A stretch of 64,000 bases of DNA from Acidovorax delafieldii (lineage in GTDB: Bacteria; Pseudomonadota; Gammaproteobacteria; Burkholderiales; Burkholderiaceae_C), in the NCBI RefSeq assembly GCF_007993815.1, contig NZ_VJWE01000016.1:248001-312000 (forward strand). Direction: 5' to 3'. This document shows, piece by piece, positions 8,075 to 15,911 of this stretch; the stretch's first letter is position 1, and each line of letters starts with the position of its first letter. Made by a program: the position numbers and the translations under genes. Under the pieces are notes generated by a model that saw nothing but the letters and a program-made list of their open reading frames with translations, ran no database searches and was not told the origin of the DNA.

Positions 8075-10957
8075 ATGAACCTTATTCGGCTGCAGATCCA
8101 CCCACAGCAACTGGCCAGCTTCAAAGCCGTGGCGCCGGTGCTCTCCCTGTTAACCGGTGGGGTGATCGCAGCGTGGGTCTATTTTTCTGTGGTCAGCCCA
8201 CAGCGGGTGGGGCATTACCTCACGTTGCACCAAGTGCTGGAGACGCTGTCCATTGCAGTGTCTGCCCTGGTGTTTGCGGTGGGATGGAAGGCGCACAGTC
8301 TCAATCCGCAGCGCAACGTGCTCATCCTGGCCTGCGGCTTCCTGGGCGTGGCGATCCTGGATTTTTCGCACATGCTGTCATTTGCCGGCATGCCCGACTA
8401 CATCACGCCCAACTCGGTAGCCAAAGGCATCAATTTCTGGTTGCCCGCCAGATACTTGGGGGCGCTGACGCTCCTGGCTGCGGTGACGCTGCACTGGCGC
8501 GTGCCTGGCGATGCGGCCGCACCCGGCCCTGGCAGATTTGTGGTGCTGATGCTGGTATTGGCTGCAGTGGCCGCCATTCATGCTGTTGTGTTCTGGTTTC
8601 CTCAGTGGTACCCGCAGACCTATGACGCCCAGGGGCTCACGCGGTTCAAGATCGCCTCCGAGTACGGCGTGGTGGCCTTGTATGCAGCATCGCTGGGCGT
8701 GCTGCTGCACTGGGCGCAGGAGCGTGCCGCCTTTGATGTGGCCAGACTCTTCGCGGCGGTGTGGGTGATGGCCCTGAGCGAGTTCTTTTTCACGTTCTAC
8801 ATCATCGCTACCGATCCATTCAATCTGCTGGGCCACATATACAAGGTGGTGGGGTACTACTACCTCTACCGGGCCATCTTTGTGGGCACCATCGAGGCGC
8901 CGTATCGGGTGCTCAAGCAGTCCGACAAAGCCATGCGCGCTGTGCTGGATGCAGTGCCCGACCTGATGTTCGAAGTGACCCGCGATGGCCACTACGTGCA
9001 GATCCATACGCGCCAACCCGAGCTGTTGCTGATGCCAGCCAGCGAGGTAGTGGGCCGCTCTATCCACGACATCTTGCCCCCAGCGGCCGCAGCGGTAGCC
9101 CAAGCTGCGATCAATACGGCGGCTGAACAGGGCCTGGCCCGTGACTTCCAGTACGCGCTGGACTTGCCCGATGGCAAGCACTGGTTTGAGCTGTCCGTGG
9201 CGCGCAAGGTGATGGACGATGAAGCGGACGATCACTTTGTGGTGCTGTCGCGTGACATCACGCAGCGCGTTCAGACGCTCGATACTTTGCGCAAGCTTCG
9301 CCATGCCGTGGAGCAGGCGCCCAATTCCATCTTCATTGCGGGCGCTGATGGCAACATCGAATACGTGAACCCTGCGTTCACCGCCACGACGGGCTACAGC
9401 CCCGAGGAGGCGATAGGCCGCAACCCGCGCCTGCTCAGCGCAGGGGCCACGCCAGCCAGCGTGTATGCTGACCTGTGGGCGCATTTGACGTCAGGCCGTC
9501 CGTGGCGCGGCGAGTTCGTGAACCGGCGCAAGGGCGGAGGCGAATACAACGAGTCCGCCATCATCTCGCCACTGCACGACGAGCAGGGCCGCATCACCCA
9601 CTACCTGGCCGTGCAAGAGGACGTGACGGAACGTCGGCGTGACGAGGAGCGCATCCGCAAGCTGATCAACTTTGATGCGCTGACAGGCTTGCCCAACCGC
9701 ACGATGTTCGCCTCCCGTTTCAGCCAGGCCCTTGCATTGACCCAACGCAGCGGCCATCAGCTTGCCTTGTTGTATCTGGACCTGGACCACTTCAAGAACG
9801 TGAACGACTCGCTGGGTCACCAGGTGGGCGATGGGTTGCTGATCGAGATTGCGCACCGCTTGCAGTCGATGGTGCGCGACGAGGACACGGTGTCCCGACA
9901 GGGCGGGGACGAGTTTGTCATCGTGCTGCCGCTCACCGATGCCCAGCAGGCAGCCCACGTGGCCGACGAGCTACAGGCACAGGTGCGCCGCATCTGCAAG
10001 CTGGAGCACCACGAGCTGGTGGTCACGTCATCGATCGGTATTGCGATGTACCCCGAAGATGGTGGCGACTTTGAAACCCTGGCGCAGCGCGCCGACGCAG
10101 CCATGTTCCGCGCCAAAGAGTCGGGGCGCGACACCTACCGCTTCTTCTCGGCAGACATGCAGGCACGCTCGCTCAGGGTGTTGCACATCGAGAATGCTCT
10201 GCGCAGCGCCCTGGTGCAGGGCCAGCTGACGCTGCACTACCAGCCGCAAATCCGGCTGAAGGACCGTCAACTGGTGGGGGTGGAGGCCCTGCTGCGCTGG
10301 ACCCACCCCGAGCTGGGCGCCGTCAGCCCGGCCGAGTTCATACCGGTCGCCGAGAGCAGCGGCCAGATTCTGGGCATCGGTGAATGGGTGCTGCGCACTG
10401 CGCTGGCCCAGGCCCGGCAATGGCGAGATGCTGGCCACACCGAGCTGGTGGTGGCGGTGAACCTGTCGATGGTGCAGTTTCGCCATCCGGGTCTGGTGGA
10501 CATGGTGGGCCGGGCGCTGGCCGACAGCGGGGTGCCGTCGCAAATGCTGGAGCTGGAGCTGACCGAGAGCATCGCAATGGATGCGCCAGAGCAGGTGATT
10601 GCCATCGTGCGGCAGCTTTGTGACCTGGGTGTGCAGCTGTCCATTGACGACTTTGGGACCGGGTACTCGTCGTTCAGCTATATCCAGCGCCTGAAGGTAC
10701 ACAAGCTCAAGATCGACCAGTCGTTTGTGCGTCATTTGGGCGACGACCCCAGCGCGCCCCACATCGTGCGGGCCATCATTGGTCTGGCGCAAAGCCTGGG
10801 CCTGGAAACCATTGCCGAGGGCGTGGAGACGGCTGCGCAGCGTGACGTGCTTTGGGGACTGGGCTGCGACACCGGGCAGGGCTACCACTTCAGCCGTCCC
10901 GTGCCAGCTGCCGACTTGGAGGGGCTTCTCACCCAAGGCCACGCAGTCTTGGGTTGA
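8075..10957 (+). CDS. MASE3-PAS-PAS-GGDEF-EAL cyclic-di-GMP signalling protein
   Basis: Inner-membrane protein of 960 residues that probably both makes and degrades cyclic di-GMP. Order: a MASE3-type multi-pass sensor (about 20-250, with the family stretch LDFSHMLSFAGMPDYITPNS), two PAS domains (about 290-405 and 415-530, the second with IEYVNPAFTATTGYS), GGDEF (motif intact at 610-614) and EAL (EAL at 737-739, DDFGTGYSS near 858). Both catalytic signatures look intact, so either activity is possible. The ATG at 8075 is chosen because the open upstream extension has no homology and starts near the tRNA terminator. It stands alone, with no obvious partner nearby. Confidence 0.92.
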   Translation: MNLIRLQIHPQQLASFKAVAPVLSLLTGGVIAAWVYFSVVSPQRVGHYLTLHQVLETLSIAVSALVFAVGWKAHSLNPQRNVLILACGFLGVAILDFSHMLSFAGMPDYITPNSVAKGINFWLPARYLGALTLLAAVTLHWRVPGDAAAPGPGRFVVLMLVLAAVAAIHAVVFWFPQWYPQTYDAQGLTRFKIASEYGVVALYAASLGVLLHWAQERAAFDVARLFAAVWVMALSEFFFTFYIIATDPFNLLGHIYKVVGYYYLYRAIFVGTIEAPYRVLKQSDKAMRAVLDAVPDLMFEVTRDGHYVQIHTRQPELLLMPASEVVGRSIHDILPPAAAAVAQAAINTAAEQGLARDFQYALDLPDGKHWFELSVARKVMDDEADDHFVVLSRDITQRVQTLDTLRKLRHAVEQAPNSIFIAGADGNIEYVNPAFTATTGYSPEEAIGRNPRLLSAGATPASVYADLWAHLTSGRPWRGEFVNRRKGGGEYNESAIISPLHDEQGRITHYLAVQEDVTERRRDEERIRKLINFDALTGLPNRTMFASRFSQALALTQRSGHQLALLYLDLDHFKNVNDSLGHQVGDGLLIEIAHRLQSMVRDEDTVSRQGGDEFVIVLPLTDAQQAAHVADELQAQVRRICKLEHHELVVTSSIGIAMYPEDGGDFETLAQRADAAMFRAKESGRDTYRFFSADMQARSLRVLHIENALRSALVQGQLTLHYQPQIRLKDRQLVGVEALLRWTHPELGAVSPAEFIPVAESSGQILGIGEWVLRTALAQARQWRDAGHTELVVAVNLSMVQFRHPGLVDMVGRALADSGVPSQMLELELTESIAMDAPEQVIAIVRQLCDLGVQLSIDDFGTGYSSFSYIQRLKVHKLKIDQSFVRHLGDDPSAPHIVRAIIGLAQSLGLETIAEGVETAAQRDVLWGLGCDTGQGYHFSRPVPAADLEGLLTQGHAVLG

Positions 10958-11109
10958 GGAGGCGGGAGACCGAGGTAAGCCACCGCCACAACGAAACCGC
11001 CGCGTTGTGAGCGCGGCGGTCGGGTGGGCATCAGCAAAGTGTTTGGCTCTCAGGAGTCCTGCGGCCTTTCCGGGCCCCTTGTGGACGACTTTTTGTGCCA
11101 AACAGGCAC

Positions 11110-11157
11110 CATGCGCTAGAGGAATATGCCTGAGGTGCTATTGAAAGAGTAGCATTC
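11110..11157 (+). repeat. dispersed two-hairpin repeat, copy R1 (diverged)
   Basis: ATGCGCTAG followed by the arms TGCTA and TAGCA of a small stem at about 11136-11154. This is a weak member of the family described at 19799 and 40270. The rest of the gap from 10958 holds a GC hairpin at 10996-11020 (arms ACCGCCGCG/CGCGGCGGT) without a T run, a possible end for the preceding transcript. Confidence 0.5.
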
Positions 11158-11186
11158 AGACATGCCTCTTTAACTTAATCCCCAGC

Positions 11187-11945
11187 TCAGCGTGGTGCCA
11201 GGCGAATGGCACCGTCCAGACGGATCACCTCGCCATTGAGCATGTCGTTTTCGAGGATGTGGCGCACCAGCTTGGCGTAGTCCTGGGGGGTGCCTAGGCG
11301 GCTGGGGAAGGGCACGCCCGCGGCCAGCGCGTCCTGCACTTCCTGCGGCATGCCAAACAGCATGGGGGTGCCGAAGATGCCGGGGGCAATGGTCATGTTG
11401 CGGATGCCGTTGCGCGCCAGGTCACGGGCAATCGGCAGGGTCATGCCGACCACGCCGCCCTTGGAGGCTGCGTAGGCGGCCTGGCCGATCTGGCCGTCAT
11501 ACGCGGCCACGCTGGCCGTGGAGATCAGCACGCCACGTTCGCCGGTGGATTCCGGCTCGTTCTTGCTCATGGCCTCGGCGGCCAGGCGGATCATGTTGAA
11601 GCTGCCGATCAGGTTGACCGTGATGGTCTTGCTGAACAAGGCCAGCGCATGCGCACCGTTCTTGCCCACCGTCTTCTCGGCGGGGGCGATGCCGGCGCAG
11701 TTCACCAGGCCCACCAGTTTGCCCGGCGACACGGCCTTGGCCACCACGGCCTGGCCGTCTGCCTCGTTGCTCACATCGCATTTCACGAACGCGCCGCCGA
11801 TTTCCTTGGCCACGGCTTCGCCTTTTTCTGCCTGCATGTCGGCAATGACCACGGTGCCGCCCTGGGCGGCCAGCATGCGTGCCGTGCCTTCGCCCAGGCC
11901 CGAAGCGCCGCCGGTGACGATGAATACCTTGCCTTGGATGTCCAT
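11187..11945 (-). CDS. short-chain dehydrogenase, type-2 3-hydroxyacyl-CoA dehydrogenase-like
   Basis: NAD-dependent SDR of 252 residues, closest in layout to 17-beta-HSD10/type 2 3-hydroxyacyl-CoA dehydrogenases, which act in fatty acid and isoleucine degradation. The cofactor motif TGGASGLG is at residues 11-18, followed by [10 protein letters not shown] (82-91), a Ser near 142-145, and the catalytic pair Tyr158 and Lys162 in AAYAASKGG. The C-terminus ends [16 protein letters not shown] as in that subfamily. It is monocistronic here. A near-perfect palindrome lies 16 bases upstream of the start and may be its operator. The precise acyl-CoA substrate cannot be read from sequence. Confidence 0.9.
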   Translation of the reverse strand: MDIQGKVFIVTGGASGLGEGTARMLAAQGGTVVIADMQAEKGEAVAKEIGGAFVKCDVSNEADGQAVVAKAVSPGKLVGLVNCAGIAPAEKTVGKNGAHALALFSKTITVNLIGSFNMIRLAAEAMSKNEPESTGERGVLISTASVAAYDGQIGQAAYAASKGGVVGMTLPIARDLARNGIRNMTIAPGIFGTPMLFGMPQEVQDALAAGVPFPSRLGTPQDYAKLVRHILENDMLNGEVIRLDGAIRLAPR

Positions 11946-11961
11946 GGTTGTCTCCAGTAAG

Positions 11962-11981
11962 TGACGTTAACGTAAACGTCA
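11962..11981 (-). promoter_or_regulatory. candidate operator of the dehydrogenase gene
   Basis: TGACGTTAACGTAAACGTCA, a 20-base palindrome with a single mismatched symmetric pair, lies 16 bases upstream of the start. Spaced ACGT repeats of this kind are typical of MerR-family regulators of acyl-CoA and branched-chain amino acid degradation (LiuR type). The regulator assignment is inference. Confidence 0.6.
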
Positions 11982-12014
11982 ATTATGGCGCATCTCCTCA
12001 CCGTGCTGAACGCG

Positions 12015-12041
12015 AAAAAAAGCCCGGACCGGGCCGGGCTT
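12015..12041 (-). terminator. terminator of the ferric-iron binding protein gene
   Basis: Read leftward: arms AAGCCCGG and CCGGGCTT with a six-base loop, then a run of seven T. It lies 25 bases after the stop of the gene ending at 12066. Confidence 0.9.
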
Positions 12042-12065
12042 GTGGTGGGTGAGCGCAGGGGCAGC

Positions 12066-13118
12066 TTACTGGAAGCCCACGCGGTCCAGCATCTGCTGCA
12101 CCTTGGTCGTGTTGGCGCCCACCGCGCTGATCGGGATGGTCTCGCTCTTGAAAGGCTTGCCGCCGGTCATGGCCTTGAGGGCCGGGTTGTCCAGTGCCAC
12201 ACCCTTGGCAGCAGGCCACTCGTTGTTGCCGTTTGCAAAATAGTTCTGTGCCTCGGGGCTGGCCAGATATTCAAGGAACTTGATGGCGTTGGCCTGGTTC
12301 TTGGAGTGCTTGGCCACCGCGCCGCCAGCGATGTTCAGGTGCGTGCCCCAGGATTCCTGGTTGGGGAACACCACGCCCACCTTGTTGACCACAGCCACGT
12401 CCTCGGGCTTGTTGGAGCGCATCATGCGCGCCAGGTAGTAGGTGTTGGTCACTGCAATGTCGCACTCACCTGCAGCCACGGCCTTGATCTGGTCGGTGTC
12501 GCCGCCCTTGGGGGGGCGGGCCAGGTTGGCCACCATGCCCTTGAGCCAGGCTTCGGCCTTCTGCTCGCCCATGTGTTCCGTCACGGCGCCGAACAGGCTC
12601 AGGTTGTAGGGGTGCGAGCCGGAGCGGATGCACAGCTTGCCCTTGTTCTTGGGGTCACCCAGTTCTTCGTAGGTGTCCACATCGGCCTTCTGCATCTTGA
12701 CCTTGTTGTAGACGATGACGCGCGCGCGGGTGGACAGGCCAAACCACGAGATGCCGCCGTCCGCTGCCGGCTGGCTGCGCAGATTAGCGGGGATGGCATC
12801 GTTCAGTACCTTGGACTGGATGGGCTGAAACAGGCCATCGACCTCGCCCTTGTACAGGCGGGCTGCGTCCACCAGCAGGATCACGTCGGCGGGCGAGGCG
12901 GTGCCTTCGGCCTTCAGCCGGGCCAGGATACCGGCATCGTCCGCGTCCACGCGGTTGATCTTGATGCCCGTGGCCTTGGTAAAGCCGGTGTACAGCGCTT
13001 CGTCGGTGGAGTAGTGGCGGGCCGAGTAGAGGTTGACCACTTGTTCCTGGGCGTGCACGGCGCCTGCAGCGGCGGCCAGGGCACAAGCGCTCAGCAAGGC
13101 TTTCACAGTCTTCGACAT
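12066..13118 (-). CDS. ferric-iron ABC transporter substrate-binding protein
   Basis: Periplasmic binding protein of 350 residues, FbpA/FutA family. It has a signal peptide (MSKTVKALLSACALAAAAGAVHA, cleavage near 23), then QVVNLYSARHYSTDEALY, which opens the mature iron-binding fold. TNTYYLARMM carries adjacent tyrosines of the kind that ligate Fe(III), and a TSPADVILLVDAARL-like stretch lies near residue 80. No permease or ATPase gene lies next to it, so it must work with components encoded elsewhere. The start at 13118 skips an 11-residue upstream extension without homology. A Fur-like inverted repeat lies 46 bases upstream, and its own terminator follows. Confidence 0.9.
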   Translation of the reverse strand: MSKTVKALLSACALAAAAGAVHAQEQVVNLYSARHYSTDEALYTGFTKATGIKINRVDADDAGILARLKAEGTASPADVILLVDAARLYKGEVDGLFQPIQSKVLNDAIPANLRSQPAADGGISWFGLSTRARVIVYNKVKMQKADVDTYEELGDPKNKGKLCIRSGSHPYNLSLFGAVTEHMGEQKAEAWLKGMVANLARPPKGGDTDQIKAVAAGECDIAVTNTYYLARMMRSNKPEDVAVVNKVGVVFPNQESWGTHLNIAGGAVAKHSKNQANAIKFLEYLASPEAQNYFANGNNEWPAAKGVALDNPALKAMTGGKPFKSETIPISAVGANTTKVQQMLDRVGFQ

Positions 13119-13163
13119 GGGTTGCGTCTTTCGGGGTTGAAACTGCGTCAATGATAAAGCAAA

Positions 13164-13178
13164 CGCGAATTATTCTTG
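13164..13178 (-). promoter_or_regulatory. candidate Fur box
   Basis: On the plus strand CGCGAATTATTCTTG, a 7-1-7 inverted repeat close to the TGAGAATnATTCTCA half-site pattern for Fur. It lies 46 bases upstream of an iron-binding protein gene, where iron repression is expected. The half-sites are imperfect. Confidence 0.55.
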
Positions 13179-13320
13179 ATCAATGTCTTGCGCAAGGGCC
13201 GGATTTCGGGTCCGGGTTTGAGGTGGCGCAAGGGCCGCATGCCGTGGATGCCGGACCACCGTAAAAAGATCGGTTCGCTGCGCGGGCCCGTCCCACGCTT
13301 GCGGCCTGTGGGTGGTCAGG

Positions 13321-13354
13321 CCAAAAAAAAGCCCGGTCGTAAAACCGGGCTTTA
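13321..13354 (-). terminator. rho-independent terminator downstream of the phasin gene
   Basis: Read leftward: arms AGCCCGGT and ACCGGGCT with a six-base loop, then eight T. It is about 150 bases after the phasin stop, farther than usual, and could also end a short transcript that begins near 13425. Confidence 0.85.
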
Positions 13355-13427
13355 AAAGGATCCTTGAAACGGGGGTTTCGAGAGGATCCAAGGAGACAAC
13401 TGAGGCGCTGTAGACAAGGTCAGCAGC
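13323..13427 (-). ncRNA. possible small RNA between the phasin and the iron-binding protein gene
   Basis: The 381-base gap 13119-13499 has no gene. Read leftward, a promoter-like stretch at about 13428-13448 (GATAATTCAACCCATG) closely matches the phasin promoter (TAAAATTCAACCCATG), and a terminator follows about 100 bases later. A transcript of about 100 bases would contain a second hairpin around GAAACCCCCGTTTC. No -35 hexamer is convincing. This is a candidate only; the terminator may simply belong to the phasin. Confidence 0.3.
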
Positions 13428-13499
13428 GCATGGGTTGAATTATCAGGGTATTCCCTGAACACGGCCTAGAGGTTGCACTCCAGACCGCAGGTAGGGCGA

Positions 13500-14048
13500 T
13501 TAACGCTTGCGGGGAGCGGCCGTCTTGGCAGCGTTGGCAGCGGTGTTGGCCACGGCGTTGAAGTTGGCTTCAGCCACATCAGACGCTTGCTTCACAGCCT
13601 TTTGTACCGACTCAAACGCGTTGTTGGCGGCAGACACGGCGCTCTTCATCACGGCCACAGCGGTTTCGGAACCGGCGGGGGCGTTCTTGGCGGCGCTGTC
13701 CACCAGGTTGGTGAAAGCCTTCTGTGCGTCGGTGGCCTGGGCTTCGAAAGCCTTGCCGAACTCAGCGCCCGTGCCCGAAGCGATGTCGTACAGGTGGCGG
13801 CTGTAAGCGGCGGTCTTTTCAGCCAGGGGCTGGAACAGGCCAGCTTGCAGGGCCAGCAGTTCTTGTGCGTCCTTCACGCCCAGCACGGCTTGCGTGTGGT
13901 TGGCGGCTTCGGACAGGGCAGCGCGCGAAGCGGTCACGTTCAGTTCAACCAGCTTTTCCACGCCTTCGAAAGCCTTGGTAGTCAAGCCAAACAGGGTTTC
14001 GATGTTGGCCTTGTGGGATGCCAGGATTTGTTCTGCGGTCAGCGACAT
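13500..14048 (-). CDS. phaP: phasin, PHA granule-associated protein
   Basis: Small protein (182 residues) that coats polyhydroxyalkanoate granules in the cytoplasm. It matches the phasin family of Burkholderiales: [37 protein letters not shown] at the start, an amphipathic helical Ala-rich body and a Lys/Arg-tipped Ala-rich tail ([10 protein letters not shown]). A clear AGGAG ribosome binding site precedes the start. The upstream region has a sigma70-like promoter flanked by two near-identical PhaR-type palindromes, so expression probably tracks granule formation. No PHA synthase is in this window. Confidence 0.93.
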   Translation of the reverse strand: MSLTAEQILASHKANIETLFGLTTKAFEGVEKLVELNVTASRAALSEAANHTQAVLGVKDAQELLALQAGLFQPLAEKTAAYSRHLYDIASGTGAEFGKAFEAQATDAQKAFTNLVDSAAKNAPAGSETAVAVMKSAVSAANNAFESVQKAVKQASDVAEANFNAVANTAANAAKTAAPRKR

Positions 14049-14126
14049 GTCATATCTCCTAAAAATGAGGGCCCAGGGGGCCGGGTTGGTTCACAGACAT
14101 CTGCGCTGACCTTGACCTGATAGTCA

Positions 14127-14141
14127 TGTTGCAGTGCAGCA
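14127..14141 (-). promoter_or_regulatory. candidate PhaR operator 1
   Basis: TGTTGCAGTGCAGCA on the plus strand, a near-palindrome that lies just downstream of the predicted phasin transcription start. It matches operator 2 at 14 of 15 bases. PhaR in Ralstonia binds near the phasin start point; assignment here is by analogy. Confidence 0.6.
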
Positions 14142-14149
14142 TGGGTTGA

Positions 14150-14177
14150 ATTTTAGGGACTTGCGGCGCTATTGCAA
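14150..14177 (-). promoter_or_regulatory. predicted phasin promoter
   Basis: Read leftward: TTGCAA (14177-14172), 16-base spacer, TAAAAT (14155-14150). Transcription would start near 14143, about 95 bases upstream of the phasin start codon and between the two PhaR-like sites. Confidence 0.6.
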
Positions 14178-14185
14178 GGGGTTTT

Positions 14186-14200
14186 TGTTGCAGCGCAGCA
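14186..14200 (-). promoter_or_regulatory. candidate PhaR operator 2
   Basis: TGTTGCAGCGCAGCA, 59 bases from operator 1 and just upstream of the phasin -35 hexamer. Together the two sites bracket the promoter. The site is also 48 bases from the divergent deacetylase-family start, so it could affect both genes. Confidence 0.55.
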
Positions 14201-14247
14201 AATTAGACACGATCACCCAGAAATCCTCGGCTTGCCACAATCGTGTC

Positions 14248-15180
14248 ATGCACGCTTACTACGCCGACCACTTCGTGTTGCCCCTGCCCGAGGGCCACCG
14301 CTTCCCCATGGCCAAGTACCGCATGCTGCGCGACCGCATCGCTGAGCACTTGCCGGGTGCCGTGCTGAAAGAGGCACTGCCCGCTTCGGACGAGGCGCTG
14401 GCGCGCGTGCACAGCCCGCAGTACATCGACGCCGTGGCCCACGGTGCGCTCGCGCCCGCCGCCCAGCGGGAGATCGGCTTTCCCTGGAGCCCGGCCATGG
14501 CCGAACGCGCGCGCCGCTCGGTGGGTGCCACCCTGGCCGCCTCCCGCGCCGCGTGGCGCGAGGGTGTGGCGGGCAACCTGGCTGGCGGCACGCACCACTC
14601 GTATGCCGACAAAGGCAGTGGCTTTTGTGTGTTCAACGATGTGGCGGTGGCTGCCCGCCAAGCACAGGCCGACCACCTGAACGATGGCTCGGGCTGGCCG
14701 CTGCAGGTGGCGGTGATCGACCTGGATGTGCACCAGGGCAATGGCACGGCCCATATCTTTCAGGGGGACGACAGCGTGTTCACCCTGTCGCTGCATGGCG
14801 CACGCAACTTTCCGTTTCGCAAGGAGCCGAGCGACCTGGATGTGGAATTGCCCGATGGGTGTGCGGATGATGAGTACCTGCACGCGCTGGACCAGGCCCT
14901 GGACGCGCTGGACCACCGCTGCAAGCCGGATCTGGTGTTTTATCTGGCGGGGGCGGACCCCCATGTGGGCGACCGGCTGGGGCGTCTTGCTGTCACCCAC
15001 GATGGGTTGGAGGCACGCGACCGGCGGGTGTTTGACTGGGCCTGGCAGCGGCGTATTCCCACGGTGTTCGTGATGGCGGGCGGTTATGGCAACGACCTGG
15101 AGGACACGCTGCAGGCGCAGCTCACCACCTGGCGCGTGGCCTGGCAGTACCACCAGCGCTGGCAGAATGTGCGGCCATGA
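14248..15180 (+). CDS. histone deacetylase family protein
   Basis: Zinc-dependent deacetylase-family protein of 310 residues. Family motifs are present in order: [21 protein letters not shown] (active-site His pair and loop, about residues 112-132), [11 protein letters not shown] (metal-binding Asp and His, near 162) and the late [11 protein letters not shown], where the second metal Asp sits. Bacterial members act on acetylated polyamines or small acyl-amides, and some on acetoin-type substrates; the substrate here is not evident. The start at 14248 excludes the promoter region upstream. It overlaps the following thioesterase by four bases (ATGA), so the two are translationally coupled. Confidence 0.9.
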   Translation: MHAYYADHFVLPLPEGHRFPMAKYRMLRDRIAEHLPGAVLKEALPASDEALARVHSPQYIDAVAHGALAPAAQREIGFPWSPAMAERARRSVGATLAASRAAWREGVAGNLAGGTHHSYADKGSGFCVFNDVAVAARQAQADHLNDGSGWPLQVAVIDLDVHQGNGTAHIFQGDDSVFTLSLHGARNFPFRKEPSDLDVELPDGCADDEYLHALDQALDALDHRCKPDLVFYLAGADPHVGDRLGRLAVTHDGLEARDRRVFDWAWQRRIPTVFVMAGGYGNDLEDTLQAQLTTWRVAWQYHQRWQNVRP

Positions 15181-15659
15181 CCTCTGCCGCCAGCCCCTCT
15201 CCTGTCGCTTCTTCCGCGCCGGTCCGCCCGGCTCCGCAGCCGCGCAGCGCCTACCGCGTGTTCCGCCCCATCACCACACGCTGGGCCGACAACGACGTTT
15301 ATGGCCACGTGAACAACGTCGTGTACTACAGCTGGTTCGACACGGCGGTGAACGCCCATTTGATCGACCAGGGCGTGCTAGACATCCATGCGGGCCAGAC
15401 CATCGGCCTGGTCATCGAGACCCAATGCAATTACTTCGCGCCGCTGGCGTTCCCGCAGACGGTGGAGGCGGGCATTCGCGTGGCGCGGCTGGGCGGCACC
15501 AGCGTGCGTTACGAGGTGGGCCTGTTTGCGCAGGGCGAGCCGCTGACGGCGGCGGCGGGGCACTTCATCCATGTGTACGTGGACCGTGAAACCCGCCGCC
15601 CGGTGGCCGTGCCAGACGCATTGCGCAACGTGCTGCAGGCGCTGGTCATGCCCGGCTGA
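15177..15659 (+). CDS. acyl-CoA thioesterase, 4HBT hotdog family
   Basis: Hotdog-fold thioesterase of 160 residues. The active-site segment [20 protein letters not shown] at about residues 37-56 has the Asp that activates water in the 4-hydroxybenzoyl-CoA thioesterase family, followed by the usual N and Y positions. The N-terminal 25 residues are Ser/Pro/Ala-rich and variable. The start overlaps the stop of the deacetylase-family gene, so they form an operon. Such enzymes hydrolyse short or medium acyl-CoAs; specificity is not predictable here. Confidence 0.9.
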   Translation: MTSAASPSPVASSAPVRPAPQPRSAYRVFRPITTRWADNDVYGHVNNVVYYSWFDTAVNAHLIDQGVLDIHAGQTIGLVIETQCNYFAPLAFPQTVEAGIRVARLGGTSVRYEVGLFAQGEPLTAAAGHFIHVYVDRETRRPVAVPDALRNVLQALVMPG

Positions 15660-15700
15660 GGGGGCGTTGATTGGTGGCTGATCAGTGGCTGCAAACCGTA

Positions 15701-15730
15701 GCTACTGATTTGATAGCGTCAGGCGCAGTT
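15701..15730 (-). repeat. dispersed two-hairpin repeat, copy R2 (partial)
   Basis: GTAGCTACTGATTTGATAGC followed by GGCGC, matching the second module of copy R4 (AGCTATTGATTAGATAGC). The GCGC module is on the right, so this copy is in the opposite orientation to most. It sits 41 bases after the thioesterase stop. Confidence 0.6.
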
Positions 15731-15911
15731 GCGATGTGCGCCTGGGCCCTGAACAGCCTGAATGGCCGACGGCGGCTGAACACTGGCTGACGCCGCCCGC
15801 CGTGCCGCCCACCGGGCGCCGCGATGGCCTACACTTTGCGGCTTTGTTGTCCGGTCTGCGGCCGGAGCATCGCGTGCCCAGCGTGCGCGGTTTCTGAGGC
15901 TTGCCCTGTCC

